A stretch of 64,000 bases of DNA from Anthopleura xanthogrammica (lineage: Eukaryota; Cnidaria; Anthozoa; Actiniaria; Actiniidae), in contig OZ025223.1 of the NCBI GenBank assembly GCA_964019055.1, forward strand, positions 9,183,763 through 9,247,762. Reading direction: 5' to 3'. The position numbers were made by a program, and so were the translations under genes. Positions 22,001-33,493 of the stretch are shown here, one piece after another; the stretch's first letter is position 1; every line of letters starts with the position of its first letter. Below the pieces are notes generated by a model. It was not told the DNA's origin and ran no database searches. It saw nothing but the letters and a program-made list of their open reading frames with translations.

Positions 22001-25000
22001 TTCATAATTACGAATTAGAAAAAAAAGCTTTATTGTATAGTCTTAGCTTGACCTACTTAAGCTAAATTGTGAGCGTCGAAAGAGATTGATATAACTCAAA
22101 GAAAATAAGACCTCATTATAAAAATGGCGAATAGACTTTACAGTTGACTCTCAACCCTCCTCTTTGAGGCCAATAAGCTCCACACCCCCTCCCCCATGCG
22201 TATCATTTCTTCGTTTCTTTACCTGTTGGTTTTGATAAGCTGTTACGGTAGTGAACACGGTTTCTGGGAAAGTAAAGGTGGTTCGTTCAGAACATGGTCT
22301 TTCTACATCTACACACGCATCGATTGTGTCTTTCTTCTTGATCACGTGAATCCTGGGCTGATATTTATGCATCGAGTGAAGAATAATCTACAAAAATAGA
22401 GAAAATATTCGAATCGTTTGAATTTTATAAGTTTTTAGAGTACTTTTGTCAAGGTGCGACAATACAAGCACCCCCCCCCCCCCAATGTTGCAAGTTATAA
22501 TAACAATAATCTTTATTGAGGATAACCACTCATTATTTTTGTTGCGATTTTTGGTGCATGTTGCGATTTTTGCGTGTTGCGATTTTTGTTGTGTGACAAG
22601 TTGCGTGCGTGGGTGGTGGTAATCGCTGTGCAGCTTGGCGCATTGTTGCGTGACAAAATGCACGATTTCTGCGCTCTTTTAGAATGTTATATTTGAAGAT
22701 TGAGAAATGAATCTGCAGTCATTTTAGCCAGCGGTATGGGATCAAAATGCAAATTAGTTGCGAAATGTGAAGAGAAAAAAAGATGGTGCAAGGAACTCTA
22801 AAAGGGACTATAGTTGAATGACTCTTACGTGTCCTTGTTGGTCCATTTCGTTGTTTGTTAGTTTCACTTTATCGAACGATACCACTTGTCTCATCCATTC
22901 CTCACCAAGGGCGGGAGAATCGGGATGAATGTAGACGCGTCCCGGCATCGGTGCATCAGCATTTCCCGCCACTACCCACTTGGAACTGTGATAAGCATAA
23001 CGATACCGCTTACCATCCATTGGAACCACATCCATTACAAGTATGTAGTGCGCATGCGGGTCGAGGCCTGAGAGCTTGATTCGTATAGCTGGGAACATTC
23101 GTCTGTGATTGGATGAAAAGAGAAGAAAATTGACAATTTAGAATTTCAAAACGATAACGTAAACATACGATAATAAGTATATATTTTTGAACAGTTAAAA
23201 ATAAAATTAAAAATTAAAAAATCCGCCCGGTACCGTGTAAAGCCAGCCTACTGTAGGTCATAATTTAGAACTTCGAATAAGCAACCATCAGAGAGATATG
23301 TTAAGGGTCTGATATAATAGTGGTTTGGACAATAATGACGGGTTAAGATCTGATACACTGGGTTATAATTTATATAAGAACCTCGAATAAGCGACCACCA
23401 GAAGAAACCTTTCGAAGTATATCATATAAAGATAGCATGGTCGATAAATAAAGGTTGAAATAAGTCATCGGCGACCTTGACTAAGCGAACACCCAAACGA
23501 AAGATATAAAAGCGACCATCTAAGCAAGTTATTCAAAATATAGCAATATATTGATATTCAGGTCGATAACGATAGTTTCAAATGTGGTTTATCAGAAACC
23601 TAAAAAAGCGACCATTCATCCTGGTCGTTAACCGCAGGTTCAAATCGCTAAAGCGATTAGCACCCCAAGTCTTGAAATTCCATTAACGGTTAACAATCCT
23701 AGCGCTGCGACGATCTGACGGCAATTCAGACGAACATCGACATCGTAGTGAGTTCTAATGGCCTCAATTACTTGTTCTAATTCTACCGACAATTTTAATG
23801 TCTTCCAAATGTTCAAACGCTAATACCTTCAGGCAAGACCGCGGTCGATGTATTTATAGTATTTATAGACAGGAATGGCGGCTGGCTACGTGATTTTTTC
23901 AGCAGAATATTTAACCCATATTTTTGTCATTTCCCTGGAAATTATGCTTAAAAGGGGGTTATTACTCGTCTGCGGTTTTTGCGGTTGAATCAAAGAATAT
24001 ATCATTTTTCTGGGTATGCTATACTGTAGCGCCGCTTCTCAACAGGGACAGAAAGACAAGAGATAACGGACGGGTAAATTATTGTAAGGAGTCGTAAACG
24101 TACAAGAATTTTAGAAAAATATTCTGGACTGATTCTGCCACTCTCTTCTCAACGGGGAAGACGAACAAATATTTTTTTTGAATGCTGTGAAATTTAGACA
24201 AAGATTTGTAGATTATCAAATAAGATATTTCCAAGACAACAAGGGCGTTCTTGACCAAGAAAAATATTTAATTACGCACGTATATGAATAGAAACACAAC
24301 TAAATAAAATTCCCAAAATCTTTGATAAATTTAGAATGAATTTTGGCCAGCAATGTACTTTTAAATACCGACACAATCTGATAATTTATTCTTGAACATA
24401 GATCACCATGGACGTATTTTATTGCCATGCCACCCATCGTTTCAGCGTTTCATTTTCGCTTTAGGTATTTGACTGATATGATACAGTGTAATTGTTTCGA
24501 CTGTCGATAAGAAGTTTGAGTAAGCGACAATTATTCGCGATGGACGATGAAACTTTGATACCAATCTGCATTCAGGTCACAAGCTACCATCTTCTCATTT
24601 ATTAAATCGAGCAGTAAAAACGGTTCTCGCTCATTAATTTTAAACATTTTGATAAAAAAAACTTGGTAGAATTTCAAAATTAAGAAAGTTTGAGTTGCTA
24701 TAGAAACGGTGGTCACGTGGTGTTTAATTTCTAGAAAGTTGATGACAGCCAATCAGAGAGTGTTACTGGGTTCATTGCAGAAAGATCCCATGCAGGTTTA
24801 ACAAGATGGTCTCGGCGGGTGCATAAGTTGATGCTAATCTGTTCTAATCTTGCAAAATAATTAATACTTTAGTTGGAATGAAAGATTAAAAAGAACTGGA
24901 GCTTAAAAAAATAAACCAGGTGAAATAAAACAGAAAAAGATAGATATAAACGATCATCAACCAATCTCTGGCGACCGTCAAAAATTAATAACGTTTGGAT

Positions 25001-27800
25001 GTTTTGATCAAGAAACGGAACAAATAAACACCCTTTTTCGTGTAATAAATTTGCTAAAAATCCGTTAACCAGTAAAAGCGTTTCAGTTTTGGAGCTAATA
25101 ATACAAATATAAGGGAAATATGTCCGGTGTACAGGCATGTTTTGACTAGAGGGTTTATTAATTGAATGTTTGAAGGAATGTGATGATGATATCGGCAAAG
25201 TGGCACCTGGGCGGACTTTGTTAAGATTGAAGTAAAAATACATCAAATTGGTCTAGGTAGGTAATTCCCAGTTAAGTACAAAGAAAGCGCACTGATCTGC
25301 CAAAAAAAAATTTTAGTTTTGAGGCATTTGAAATATATTTTCAATGAAGGCAAGCCAAGACACCTTGCGAAAACATAACTTTTCCAGCGCGAAAACCAAT
25401 TGAATTTTTCAAGAAACCGTTATATTTACGAATGAAAATAACTCATTTCGTTCTATTAAGGAATGAAAGATAAAAAATATCTAAAAGCTTTGTTACATGA
25501 TAGAAATTTTAGTTGAAACTTGCTTCACGAGTTGCACGAGTAAATGTTATTGTTCAGTTCTTCTTTTTCGTAAATTTTTAAATTTTAGAATGATATGCTG
25601 AAAATTGTGTCTGAAACTCTTGCCTTGCGACACATTTTGAATTGGACAAGTAGAAACTAGTATAGTTTTGTTTTTCGTGGAATTTTCTCGTCAAGGAAGT
25701 TCAACAAAGCTAAAATGTTCCAAGATGAAATATGTATGATGAAACATTCATTGACAACTAATTTATCATTTCGTCTTAAAAAAGACTTTGCTCTCTCACC
25801 TTCCGGCCTTTGTAATGATCATCTCCGTCCCAAGATCGTAAAATCTCTGCCACAAATCCCTCATTTGTAACTCTACACAAATACCTTTAGCCTCATCAAC
25901 TATTGGCATGGATGGAACACGGCTCTGCATTGCTTGAAGGCTTCCTAACGAGTGACTGGTTAAGTCCTCTTCGTTACCTAAGATTGAAAAAGAATGCTAT
26001 TATTTATAATTACATAAAAACCTGTTGACAAATACTGTACAACAAAACTACGTCTCATTGTACGCGACCGTTATCAATGCCGGTCCATGCCTAAAGACTC
26101 ACGAATTCCAATGTAAACTTTTTATTTAAAAAAAATTATAGAATATTGTGAAAGAGCACAGCAATACTTCACGTCTCTCTCTTTCGAGATCAAATCATGT
26201 TCAACATGATGAATAACTCGTTTGTGATATCCATTTTCATCGTAAATCATCAACGAACGATGTTCAGCAACTCATCTTCGGAATTCTACACTATTTTCCT
26301 AACAGGTTTTTTTAATATAGATGCTGCTATGGTCTTCAATTTTTGAAAATTCCTTCACTAAGCATGATAAGGGGAAAAATGAGTGGAATCGAATAATGTT
26401 AATTTGTAGTTTGGTAAGAGATTTATCTGATCGTTTGTAAATTGGAGTTTCTTTGTAAGGTATTCTTTTATTTGCTGATAAGCTTATTGAATAACTTGTA
26501 AGACATAATACGAGAAACAAACAAATAAAGAGAGAGGAGAAGAGAAGAGAAGAGAAGAGAAGTCAAGATTTCTTGACTCTCAATAAGACAAGACAAGACA
26601 AGACAAGACAAGGAAAGAGGAAAGAAAAAAAATATTTATCAGTCGAAAACGCCCATCCTCAAGCACTTCTACTTTTTTCCAGTTTCAACGTTATACCTAC
26701 TAGCCAGGCTGTGCACGATTACATCAAAAGAAAAGTAATGTTATCAAAATTTATGATACCAATCTCAAACCACCAGTGCAGTCGTCTCCAAATCAAAACT
26801 TCCATCAATACCTTTAGGAAAACCAATTTCAATTTAATGACATCCTTTTATCAGGATCCAACGGTATGAAAACATGTCAACTCTTGCGTGTATCGGATTG
26901 TTGAACCTATTACCAAACAGCTATGGATCTGGTTATTGTTCAACGGCGCCATGTTACCGGACGGTGACATGCGAGAGAAGAACATATATTTCCTTTAAAA
27001 AATAATATCCCCATAATTAACTCTACTGGGGTTAACATTTTGTTGATGATCTTGAAAGTAATAACTGCTAGTTTGTTTGAGCCGAAATTTGGAGCAGATA
27101 ATTTTGTTTTTTCTAAGCGAAGATCCTCAATATAAACTCAATCTAGGATTGACCTAAACCGTCTCGGTTCTGGCATCGCGGAGAAGATTAGGCACGGTAT
27201 TAAAAGACTACGAATACATCACCAATACTGATAAACTCAAAAAAGTAATTAGTAAACTAGCAGGGCATAATCCTGTGTCATGATATCAAACAGAATCCAG
27301 AAATATCCAAGCATTTTGCAACAATTTTCGCACCCTTTTACCTTCGCAAATCAAATTGATTGCCTATTATTTAGTTATATATCCGCCATTTATGGCAAGT
27401 TTGCTAACGATGAGTGAGTGATTTCAAGGAACTGTTTATATGCCTAAGGACTGTACAATATATACGCGGTGCAGATCTCCGGCGATAGTGATACGAAGTT
27501 GAATTCAAGTTGAAAGTTTTTAAGGCATTAAATTTTCGAAAGGATCTTTCAGTAGTGAAGGTTCCGTCGCTTCGTTCGGTTCTCAAGGCATTATATTTAT
27601 CGAAAGCATAAATTACCTTTTGCTGAGCTCAACTTCCTCTCAGAAATCGTGCCATTCGTTTGGCCGTTCGCGATAAGTGACTTCACCGAAAAAGCATTAG
27701 CCCTTGAAGACAAACATCCATTCGGTTGAAGTGCCTTCATTTTGGATCTTTGGTGATAGGTCTTACTAACGCGACCAGTGTTATTGTCAACGTGTGGCAT
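16799..27800 (-). CDS. Tbx15/18/22: T-box transcription factor of the Tbx15/18/22 subfamily (whole gene span, seven exons)
   Basis: Spliced from 27800-27617, 25977-25800, 23102-22829, 22387-22223, 19501-19437, 18852-18752 and 17244-16799. This totals 1413 bases (470 residues), every junction having GT/AG and a matching phase. The protein is a nuclear DNA-binding factor that recognises T-half sites. In full numbering, an N-terminal eh1-like AFSVKSLI is at 36-43, and the T-box runs from about 96 (VELQ..DLWQRF) to about 289. Subfamily marks are [56 protein letters not shown] and YYRPPVR after the T-box. These agree with Tbx15/18/22 rather than Tbx1, Tbx2/3, Tbx4/5, Tbx20 or Brachyury, from my knowledge of those families. 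In bilaterians the subfamily acts mainly as repressors in mesoderm patterning; the eh1 motif is the known Groucho-binding site. Introns are 1639, 2697, 441, 2721, 584 and 1507 bases. Confidence 0.92.
17340..17815. repeat. 57-bp minisatellite, eight copies, family C
   Basis: AGGTTGTTTCAGGGTTCAAT recurs every 57 bases from 17401 to 17800, with a degenerate unit before it. Units differ at a few positions (GCGTGCTCT, GCATGCCCT and similar). It lies in T-box intron 6. Related units occur at 28245 (same strand) and 32722 (opposite strand). Confidence 0.92.
18752..18852 (-). CDS. Tbx15/18/22: T-box factor Tbx15/18/22, exon 6
   Basis: 101 bases between CACAG (acceptor) and GTAATT (donor). The first base completes an Arg codon, then [18 protein letters not shown], the conserved segment just C-terminal of the T-box (MEAIMETYAFWRPPVR in vertebrate Tbx15/18, as I recall it), then [14 protein letters not shown]. 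It ends in phase 1, matching exon 7. Confidence 0.88.
18895..19003 (+). mobile_element. 3' end of a LINE/SINE with (ATT)n tail
   Basis: AATTGTAAAGCGCATTGAGA followed by AATGCGCTATATAAGAT resembles the GCGCTATATAAAT-type 3' tail shared by many L2/CR1-like LINEs and their SINEs. An (ATT)n array at 18956-19003 follows directly. It lies in T-box intron 5. Confidence 0.65.
19437..19501 (-). CDS. Tbx15/18/22: T-box factor Tbx15/18/22, exon 5
   Basis: A 65-base exon between TTCCAG and [27 protein letters not shown] plus two bases of an Arg codon. This is the invariant ITx[13 protein letters not shown] block that contacts DNA at the end of the T-box. The usual Arg of KIDRNPF is Ser here. It is easily missed because it is short. 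Confidence 0.92.
19676..20526. repeat. Degenerate ~90-100-bp minisatellite in T-box intron 4
   Basis: Units share GGAAGCCATTTCAATGTTAC, then a TACCGTGTACGTGCTGTAAG block, then TTTCCCACTCATAC(G/T)ATAACC. Two units sit at 19676-19860 and about four at 20183-20526, with unrelated sequence between. Confidence 0.75.
20527..21240. other. T-box intron 4, no feature seen
   Basis: AT-rich intron sequence between the minisatellite and the (TAGA)n retroelement tail. Nothing recognised. Confidence 0.35.
21254..21345 (-). mobile_element. Possible non-LTR element 3' end with (TCTA)n tail
   Basis: On the minus strand the sequence reads GAAATAAACTTTC followed by TATCTATCTATC, the pattern of many non-LTR retroelement 3' ends (AATAAA then a short tandem tail). 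The body upstream is too decayed to classify. Confidence 0.45.
21446..21791. mobile_element. MITE with TTAA target duplication (piggyBac-type)
   Basis: 346-bp element with perfect 19-bp inverted ends, AGGGGCACTTGGATGAAAA at 21446-21464 and its complement at 21773-21791. It is flanked on both sides by TTAA (21442-21445 and 21792-21795). TTAA duplication and a G-run at the terminus are typical of piggyBac-superfamily elements. No transposase. In T-box intron 4. Confidence 0.85.
22223..22387 (-). CDS. Tbx15/18/22: T-box factor Tbx15/18/22, exon 4
   Basis: 165 bases, phase 0 at both ends, between TTTTGTAG and GTAAAG. It encodes [20 protein letters not shown], a variable stretch ([16 protein letters not shown]), then [18 protein letters not shown]. 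The SMHKYQPR and TAYQNQQ blocks are T-box core; [16 protein letters not shown] is a Tbx15/18/22 mark. Confidence 0.95.
22470..22483. repeat. Poly-C run
   Basis: About 14 consecutive C in T-box intron 3; a likely sequencing or assembly weak point. Confidence 0.85.
22829..23102 (-). CDS. Tbx15/18/22: T-box factor Tbx15/18/22, exon 3
   Basis: 274 bases between CACAG and GTAAGA. After completing an Arg codon it encodes [19 protein letters not shown] through [11 protein letters not shown]. It contains the Arg-Met-Phe-Pro and LTNN blocks common to all T-boxes and the [14 protein letters not shown] stretch typical of Tbx15/18/22. It ends in phase 0. Confidence 0.96.
23245..23640. repeat. Degenerate ~110-bp tandem repeat
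   Basis: Diverged units share AACCTCGAATAAGCGACCACC-like blocks (near 23270, 23382, 23480 and 23600). In T-box intron 2. Confidence 0.5.
23641..25799. other. T-box intron 2, no further feature seen
   Basis: AT-rich intron sequence without recognisable exon, RNA gene or element. Open frames such as that at 25246-24869 on the minus strand look like chance. Confidence 0.4.
25800..25977 (-). CDS. Tbx15/18/22: T-box factor Tbx15/18/22, exon 2
   Basis: 178 bases between ATCTTAG and GTGAGA. Two bases complete a Gly codon, then an acidic linker ([12 protein letters not shown]), then [20 protein letters not shown] followed by ITKAG and two bases of Arg. This is the N-terminal edge of the T-box (VEL...LW..F...[15 protein letters not shown]). 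Confidence 0.94.
26533..26613. repeat. Pentanucleotide microsatellites (AGAGA)n and (AGACA)n
   Basis: GAAGAGAAGA units at 26533-26561 and AAGACAAGAC units at 26585-26612, in T-box intron 1. Confidence 0.85.
27617..27800 (-). CDS. Tbx15/18/22: T-box factor Tbx15/18/22, exon 1
   Basis: Open from the ATG at 27800 to the donor GTAATT after 27617, phase 1, matching exon 2. Two starts are possible. The second ATG (27740) has A at -3, while the first has C. Translation from the second gives [20 protein letters not shown] followed by SLI, which lines up with the N terminus of vertebrate Tbx15/18 (SSRAHAFSVEALI as I recall it), so 27740 is the preferred start (450 residues). AFSVKSLI is an eh1-like Groucho-binding motif, known for this subfamily. 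The promoter is not identified. Confidence 0.85.
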
Positions 27801-28244
27801 TGGTCCGCACGAGTGGAAAGACTGAACTGTTCTAACAGATGAGACGATTGATTTTATTGCCCAGCTTCTGTGACCATCATTGATTATATCAATTAGTTGT
27901 GTTAATTAGATTAGCCGTGTCTACAACTCGTCACCTCACTGCGGAAGTCTATGGCACTTTTCATTTGGCGCTGACTATCGATTTGTTACTCGCAGTAAAA
28001 CAAGTAATGTCAAAGACATACCGACTCGTTCAGGAGTACTCGTGCCATCAGCAGGGTCCTCTTGTTGTGATTTGTGATAATAATCGTCGAAGAAAGGTAA
28101 TGAAATGTCGGGGTGGAGCATGACAAGGCCCGTCTCGGAACTATCTGATAAAACACTACTGACTAACCATCTGGGTGGTGTTCTTCTTAAGTGGTCACAA
28201 ATTGCTCTATAAAGTCTTAAATAAGAACAATTTCTGGCGACGGA
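27801..28244. other. Upstream flank of the T-box gene
   Basis: Probably holds the 5'UTR and promoter of the T-box gene. No TATA box or other element can be assigned with confidence. Confidence 0.35.
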
Positions 28245-28392
28245 CCCATGCCATGATTTAGATCACCCCAGAGGTTATTTCAGGGTTCGATATGTGAGTT
28301 AGCAGTGCCCTGACTTAGCCATCAGCCCAGAGGTTGTTTCAGGGTTCGATCTGTAAGTTAGCAATGTCCTGACTTTGATCAGCCCAGAGACC
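28245..28392. repeat. 57-bp minisatellite family C, two diverged copies
   Basis: CAGAGGTTATTTCAGGGTTC and CAGAGGTTGTTTCAGGGTTC with TGACTTAG.ATCAGCCCAGAG match the array at 17340-17815. It lies upstream of the T-box gene. Confidence 0.85.
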
Positions 28393-31300
28393 AAAGACCA
28401 ACAGGAAAGAACTGAAGAAAGAATTATCATCAGCGTTCCTTTTCCAAAGATGGTGACATCCGTGAACCAATTTAATAGTTAGGCATCTAAGCCTATGTTA
28501 GCGCAAATGTAAAAATCGAGTTAACCGACTCAGGTATCAAGGCTGCAGCCGGGCACATCTAAGGGAATCCTGCACAGAATTATATAATCTCTCAGTTTTT
28601 TCTCCTTTTTGTTAAATATTTTTTTAAATATACAAAGAAGAAATGCAAATGCGTCAAATAAATCCTTCATGCCTTCACATAGTGGATTTGACAACCAAGT
28701 AGATACCCCCCCTGATTTTCATGATACCATTTACAGTCTCAATTTGGAATGCCATTGTCAGTGTCAATAACCGGACATGATCAAGTTAATCAAGCGCGCT
28801 TGCTTTCCTTCTCATGAAAGCTACTTGTTTAAGAAGCCGACAAACACTTTCCCCACACAAATTAAACATCATTAAGTGCCAAAACGAAAACAAGATTGCA
28901 AGCTGAGTTAACTTAGGGACGGTTTTCTAGACTCGAGCTTGAGTTCCTTCCTTATCATTTTGTGGCATCTCAGTGGAACGAGCGTGTTGTTTTAAATCGC
29001 CCAACGCCAGTGACGAAAGTTATTGCAGGTCGATTCTGCGACCTTCAATCTTGGTCTTCATCACTCGCCTTGCTACTGACTGTGTGTGGTACTGAAACCA
29101 AAACCTCTCTAATAATTGTTTCTTATGCATACAATTTAATGTGTTTACGGCTGAAGGATTGATCCAGTTTGTTTGCCAATTGTCGGCTGTTATCGCTATC
29201 TAGTTTGTACAAACCTTACACGGAATATTTTCTTATGTTTTCGGGTGTTTTTCGGTTTCCTTTTGGGTGATTAAATTTCATTAAATTTGGCAATTCTCTC
29301 ATTGAATTTTTTGTACAAATTTGTACTAAAATTCGCGCAAGGATGTACGAATTCCTACGAGTTTAGTTTATAAGTATCATGCTATTATTCAACACAAATA
29401 TCCTTTTTCTCTGAAGTTCAACAACCAGACAAGTTGCTGTTGAGACAAAATGTTATCTATCAAAAGCAATTGATGTTTGACACGCGCGGTTTTGAGACGA
29501 CACATTTTTTGTATTTTATCGTACATTCCTCTAAGTCTCTTTACAATGAACGCTTAGTTCAATCTTTTAGTCAAAACCTTGTTTCATAAAACTACATGCT
29601 TCGACAAGACGAGGAAATTTAGAAAAAGGTCGCTCTGGTCTTTACATCAAGATTGAACCATAACCTTACATTCCAAATTGTCACACAAAAAAATGATCAA
29701 ATGTGCAAACGTTTTCAACTCAGCTTAGAAATTATTTGGTTTTTAGTTTAAGAGGACTGAAAGAGGACGAGATTACAGAAATTAAGGCGCCTGTAATGGC
29801 TATTACTACGATGAAGAATAGCGCGCTATTTGGCGGTCACTTTATGGTGTTTATAACGAGGATTCTGGTACTCACGCCGTCTTTACTAATGACTTATCAG
29901 AATGTTCTCACTTAACATCGCGATATCAAGTGTGCTGACAAAGTCTATCATTACTCGTTCTCGAGTTACGAGGGCAGTGGGTCATTCATCACTTTTGGGC
30001 CGAAACATGTCGTCGGGTCATCTCTGAAAAAACTGCGAAATGAATTCTGTTTGCACATGCTGAGGTCATTAGAGGAGTTAAAAAGAGGATAGGTGTGTAG
30101 TTAATGCGATTTCCATGTGTCATTGTAGATTAGCTGTTGGTTTGAAAACTTTGGATTTAGTTACGACAGAAAAAGAAGAAAAAAATATAACTTCCGTGGG
30201 AATAGAGGACAAAAATGAAAATATAAATTGACCAAGTTTTTTTTTTCCACGAAGAAGGAATTTCCTTCTTGCGACATAGCTTAAATGTTCCTTGAAAAAG
30301 CGATACGAAATGAAAAAGAAAATACAGAAATTAAACTAGTAAATAAAAGAATACAGTAGCAGTTATTCAATAAGTTTATCAAGAAATAAATTGAGAAAAC
30401 TCGAAGCTTAAGGAAATTAAAGTCATCACACAAGGCCGAGCAATAAAGCAATTGGAACAAAAGTTCAATGATTTTTGAAATAACAATCTATATTCACTGT
30501 TTCTCTAGATACATAACATGATAATATTCACATTACAGAACTGAGTTGGACAAGGGAACAAACCTAAACGAATTGTTGCTCTTTCACAAATTTTTAATGG
30601 CTATTTATATTCAAGTTGTTTCTATTCTCGTTCACGCAGGAAGGGGAAGTCAAAGCTGAGCCGAGATCGTGGCGCTGAAGATTTTGCCAACCACATCTGA
30701 TCATGGACAGGAACATTGTGGTCCGGAGATGAGCACTTCATACCCGGTAATTATCTAAAGATATATTATCAGTATTATCTGAACAATGAATATTGACTTC
30801 CCTTTACCGCCCCAATAACTCAATATATGTATAACATCATAAAGCGCGTTACTGGATTGGCTTGCTCCTGCGCTACTTCTGATCGCGCACTCCCAATTGA
30901 TCAGCCTGCTCAGAGATTCGATTACCCTGCCTCACTTGAGCATATTTTTTTGGGAAAATTCGCCCGGCAAAAACACCACCGCACGCAGTCAAAACACAAG
31001 CTACAGTTAAGTTATATTGATGCTTTATCAGGCAACTTTTCTTGCAAGTTGTCTTTCCTTGAAATTCTATTACAAGAAATGTTGTGCGAAAATTTTTCCA
31101 CGAAAAAGATTTCTCGTGATCTTGGCTCAGCGTTCACGCAATCAAAAATTTCGAGATATGAGGTTCTTGATAATTGATTTTACAACCATCAATAATTGCG
31201 CACGTACGCGCGTTTTGCAGTCCAAATCCTTTCTTTCGTATCGCAAGTGTAACATAAATCATCGATATTGCGGCCGAGTACTGAGCACGACCGTTTGGTG

Positions 31301-32721
31301 CAACTCCGGAACTCGCTTTCTTATCGCGTAGCACAAATTGGTAGGCAAGATGTTTAGGGTAACACCACATAATTTGTAAATGAATAGTTGTTAGCTACCA
31401 AGGATAAGAATCCAAATCAAAACTGGGGTAACGAAGCGATGAAAGCGCTCCGGCGCATCGCACCATTGCAACTCAGGGATTCGCAAACTGATTGTCGTAA
31501 GGGAGTAGAAATACTTGTTACTGTTCTCTGCTGTGCTTCAGAAGTTTTTCGTCGCGTTCTCTGCCTTTCGGCCTCCCTTCCAAGAGCCAACATTTTCAAA
31601 TTTCCCATTTCAATCATGGAACAAGGGTCACATGTTTGGTAGCTGCGCCATGATGTCTTAAGAGAGTACCCTTGTCAAGCAAGGTTCAGATTTATTATTT
31701 CGATAATGAGATTCAGAGTGAAATGACAAATGGTTTCAACGACAACAAAATGTATAGAACGTTTGACGATCTTATCTTGAAACCCAAAATTATATAAATG
31801 TGGTATCCAATGAAAATCAGTCTTTCACTAGCCATGACTAGACTCAGACGTTTGGAATCGAAGCAAGACGAAACACGTACAATTCTTAAGGCTTTTTTAA
31901 CTGTATGATGCAATTGAGATGTACTATCTAACATTTCAAATCTCAGTGAATCAAGAGTCTAGTATACACTCTTATTGTACCTTAGTTGAGTATGACTTCA
32001 AATTTACCGTGGATCAAAAGATGAACTCCTTGCACGGGATTCCTGTGTTGGAAAGTGGGAAGACAGCAGAGTTCTTGCAGCTAGTTGTGGCTATCGTTGT
32101 TCGTTAGATCAACAGTAATGATGCGGAATCCTAAATGGTCACTTAGAGCCCAGACTGATGGCTTGCCGGTCATAAAGGATGCCTAAAAAAAACGGCTGTA
32201 ATAATTGGCTCGAATAATGCGAACACATTGCAATTTTACATCTGTTGTCTAAGAATTGCCTCACTAACACCGTCATTATCCATGATAGAATAAACAGCCC
32301 TCTGCTGGAATGATCCATCCAGCTTACCGCGATCCACTTGGGTAATCAACTATTCTAATTTCCCTGAGTAACTACAGCGGTGTAGCGATGATCAAAGAAA
32401 AACACCTTGATCATGGATTACGGGATTAGGATTCATGAAACGTAATGACTGACAAACCTGGGAATATCTTAGTGTATGTGGAATAAAAAGAGTGACGCAT
32501 TTGGCTCAACTATTCCAAGGTCGTTTAGTTGTGCACATTCAGTAACATTAAGCTAATCATTGATGAGTGTTTAATCCATGAATTTGATTAGTAATTGTGT
32601 CGGTAATGATGATTTAGATAATTGGAAGATGTGCGCAATAAAACCATTCAATATAGTGGGATATTGATACCATATAGTCTATAGAAACGACTATGAAAGG
32701 GAATCCGGAATATCAGTTTTA
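28393..32721. other. Non-coding region, no gene seen
   Basis: Contains several open frames of 60-116 codons, the longest at 30827-31177 (+). None shows a family resemblance, repeated support or clear splice context, and overlapping frames are open on both strands around 31.0-31.6 kb. I therefore annotate no gene. GC content rises modestly near 30.8-31.6 kb. Confidence 0.4.
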
Positions 32722-32762
32722 TCAACCCCTGAAACAACCTCCGGGCTGATCTAAATCAGGAT
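32722..32762 (-). repeat. 57-bp minisatellite family C, single inverted fragment
   Basis: The reverse complement contains TTTAGATCAGCCCGGAGGTT followed by GTTTCAGGGGTT, matching the family C unit. Confidence 0.75.
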
Positions 32763-32886
32763 CTTCGATCGGACTTTTTTCACGAGGAATGTCGGATCGA
32801 CGAAAAATTCCTTTCATATTTAACACGGAAAGAATGGGAAAACTTGAAGCATCAATAGCGCTTTCCACAGATGACGTCATGATGAT

Positions 32887-33073
32887 GCATTATGGGATTG
32901 AAATGCGGACAAGCCGAGCCTAAAACACATGCTAATATGCTGCAACAATGTTTTCTTGTCTTGTTGTTTATAATTCATGGAAACCTAAGGTTTCTCGACT
33001 GATATCGATCTTTTTTTCCCTGTAAACTAAGCGTTTTTTTACAATGTTTGTCCGCATTTCGATCCCACAATGC
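32887..33073. mobile_element. Candidate MITE with 25-bp inverted ends
   Basis: 32887-32911 and 33049-33073 are reverse complements with two mismatches (GCATTATGGGATTGAAATGC...). 187 bp, no coding capacity. A target duplication is not clear. Confidence 0.65.
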
Positions 33074-33493
33074 TTTGCAATATCTATTTTTAGTAACCGT
33101 GAAAAATGCTATTTGAAGCACTCGTTTTTGAAAATCATTTAACAATTATGGCTCTTTCCAAACCAAAACTGATAAGGATGGCAAGAACGAATTAGTGAAT
33201 TAATTCTAATGTTTCTTTCCTGCTTTATCAAACAAAAACTCAAAAAGTGTATGAGTTTGTTTATTATAATAAAATTCAATACTTAATGAGCTACCTGTGG
33301 TGCAACGAAGACGCACATACCATAGCGAGCACTAACTATTTTTGTAAAAGCCTCATTGGAATAACCTCGCCTAAATCTACTGCATAATAAGAACAAAAAT
33401 TTTTATCAAACATGGGAATGTAGCTAGGCTAACTATCGACAAAATTAGTTACTACAACAACAACGCATATTAAAAGACAATAAATGGAAATAA

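Noticed and set aside
30827..31642. Possible gene in 30.8-31.6 kb (frames of 116, 104 and 84 codons)
   Set aside because: Frames overlap on both strands, share no recognisable domain, and no consistent exon chain can be built.
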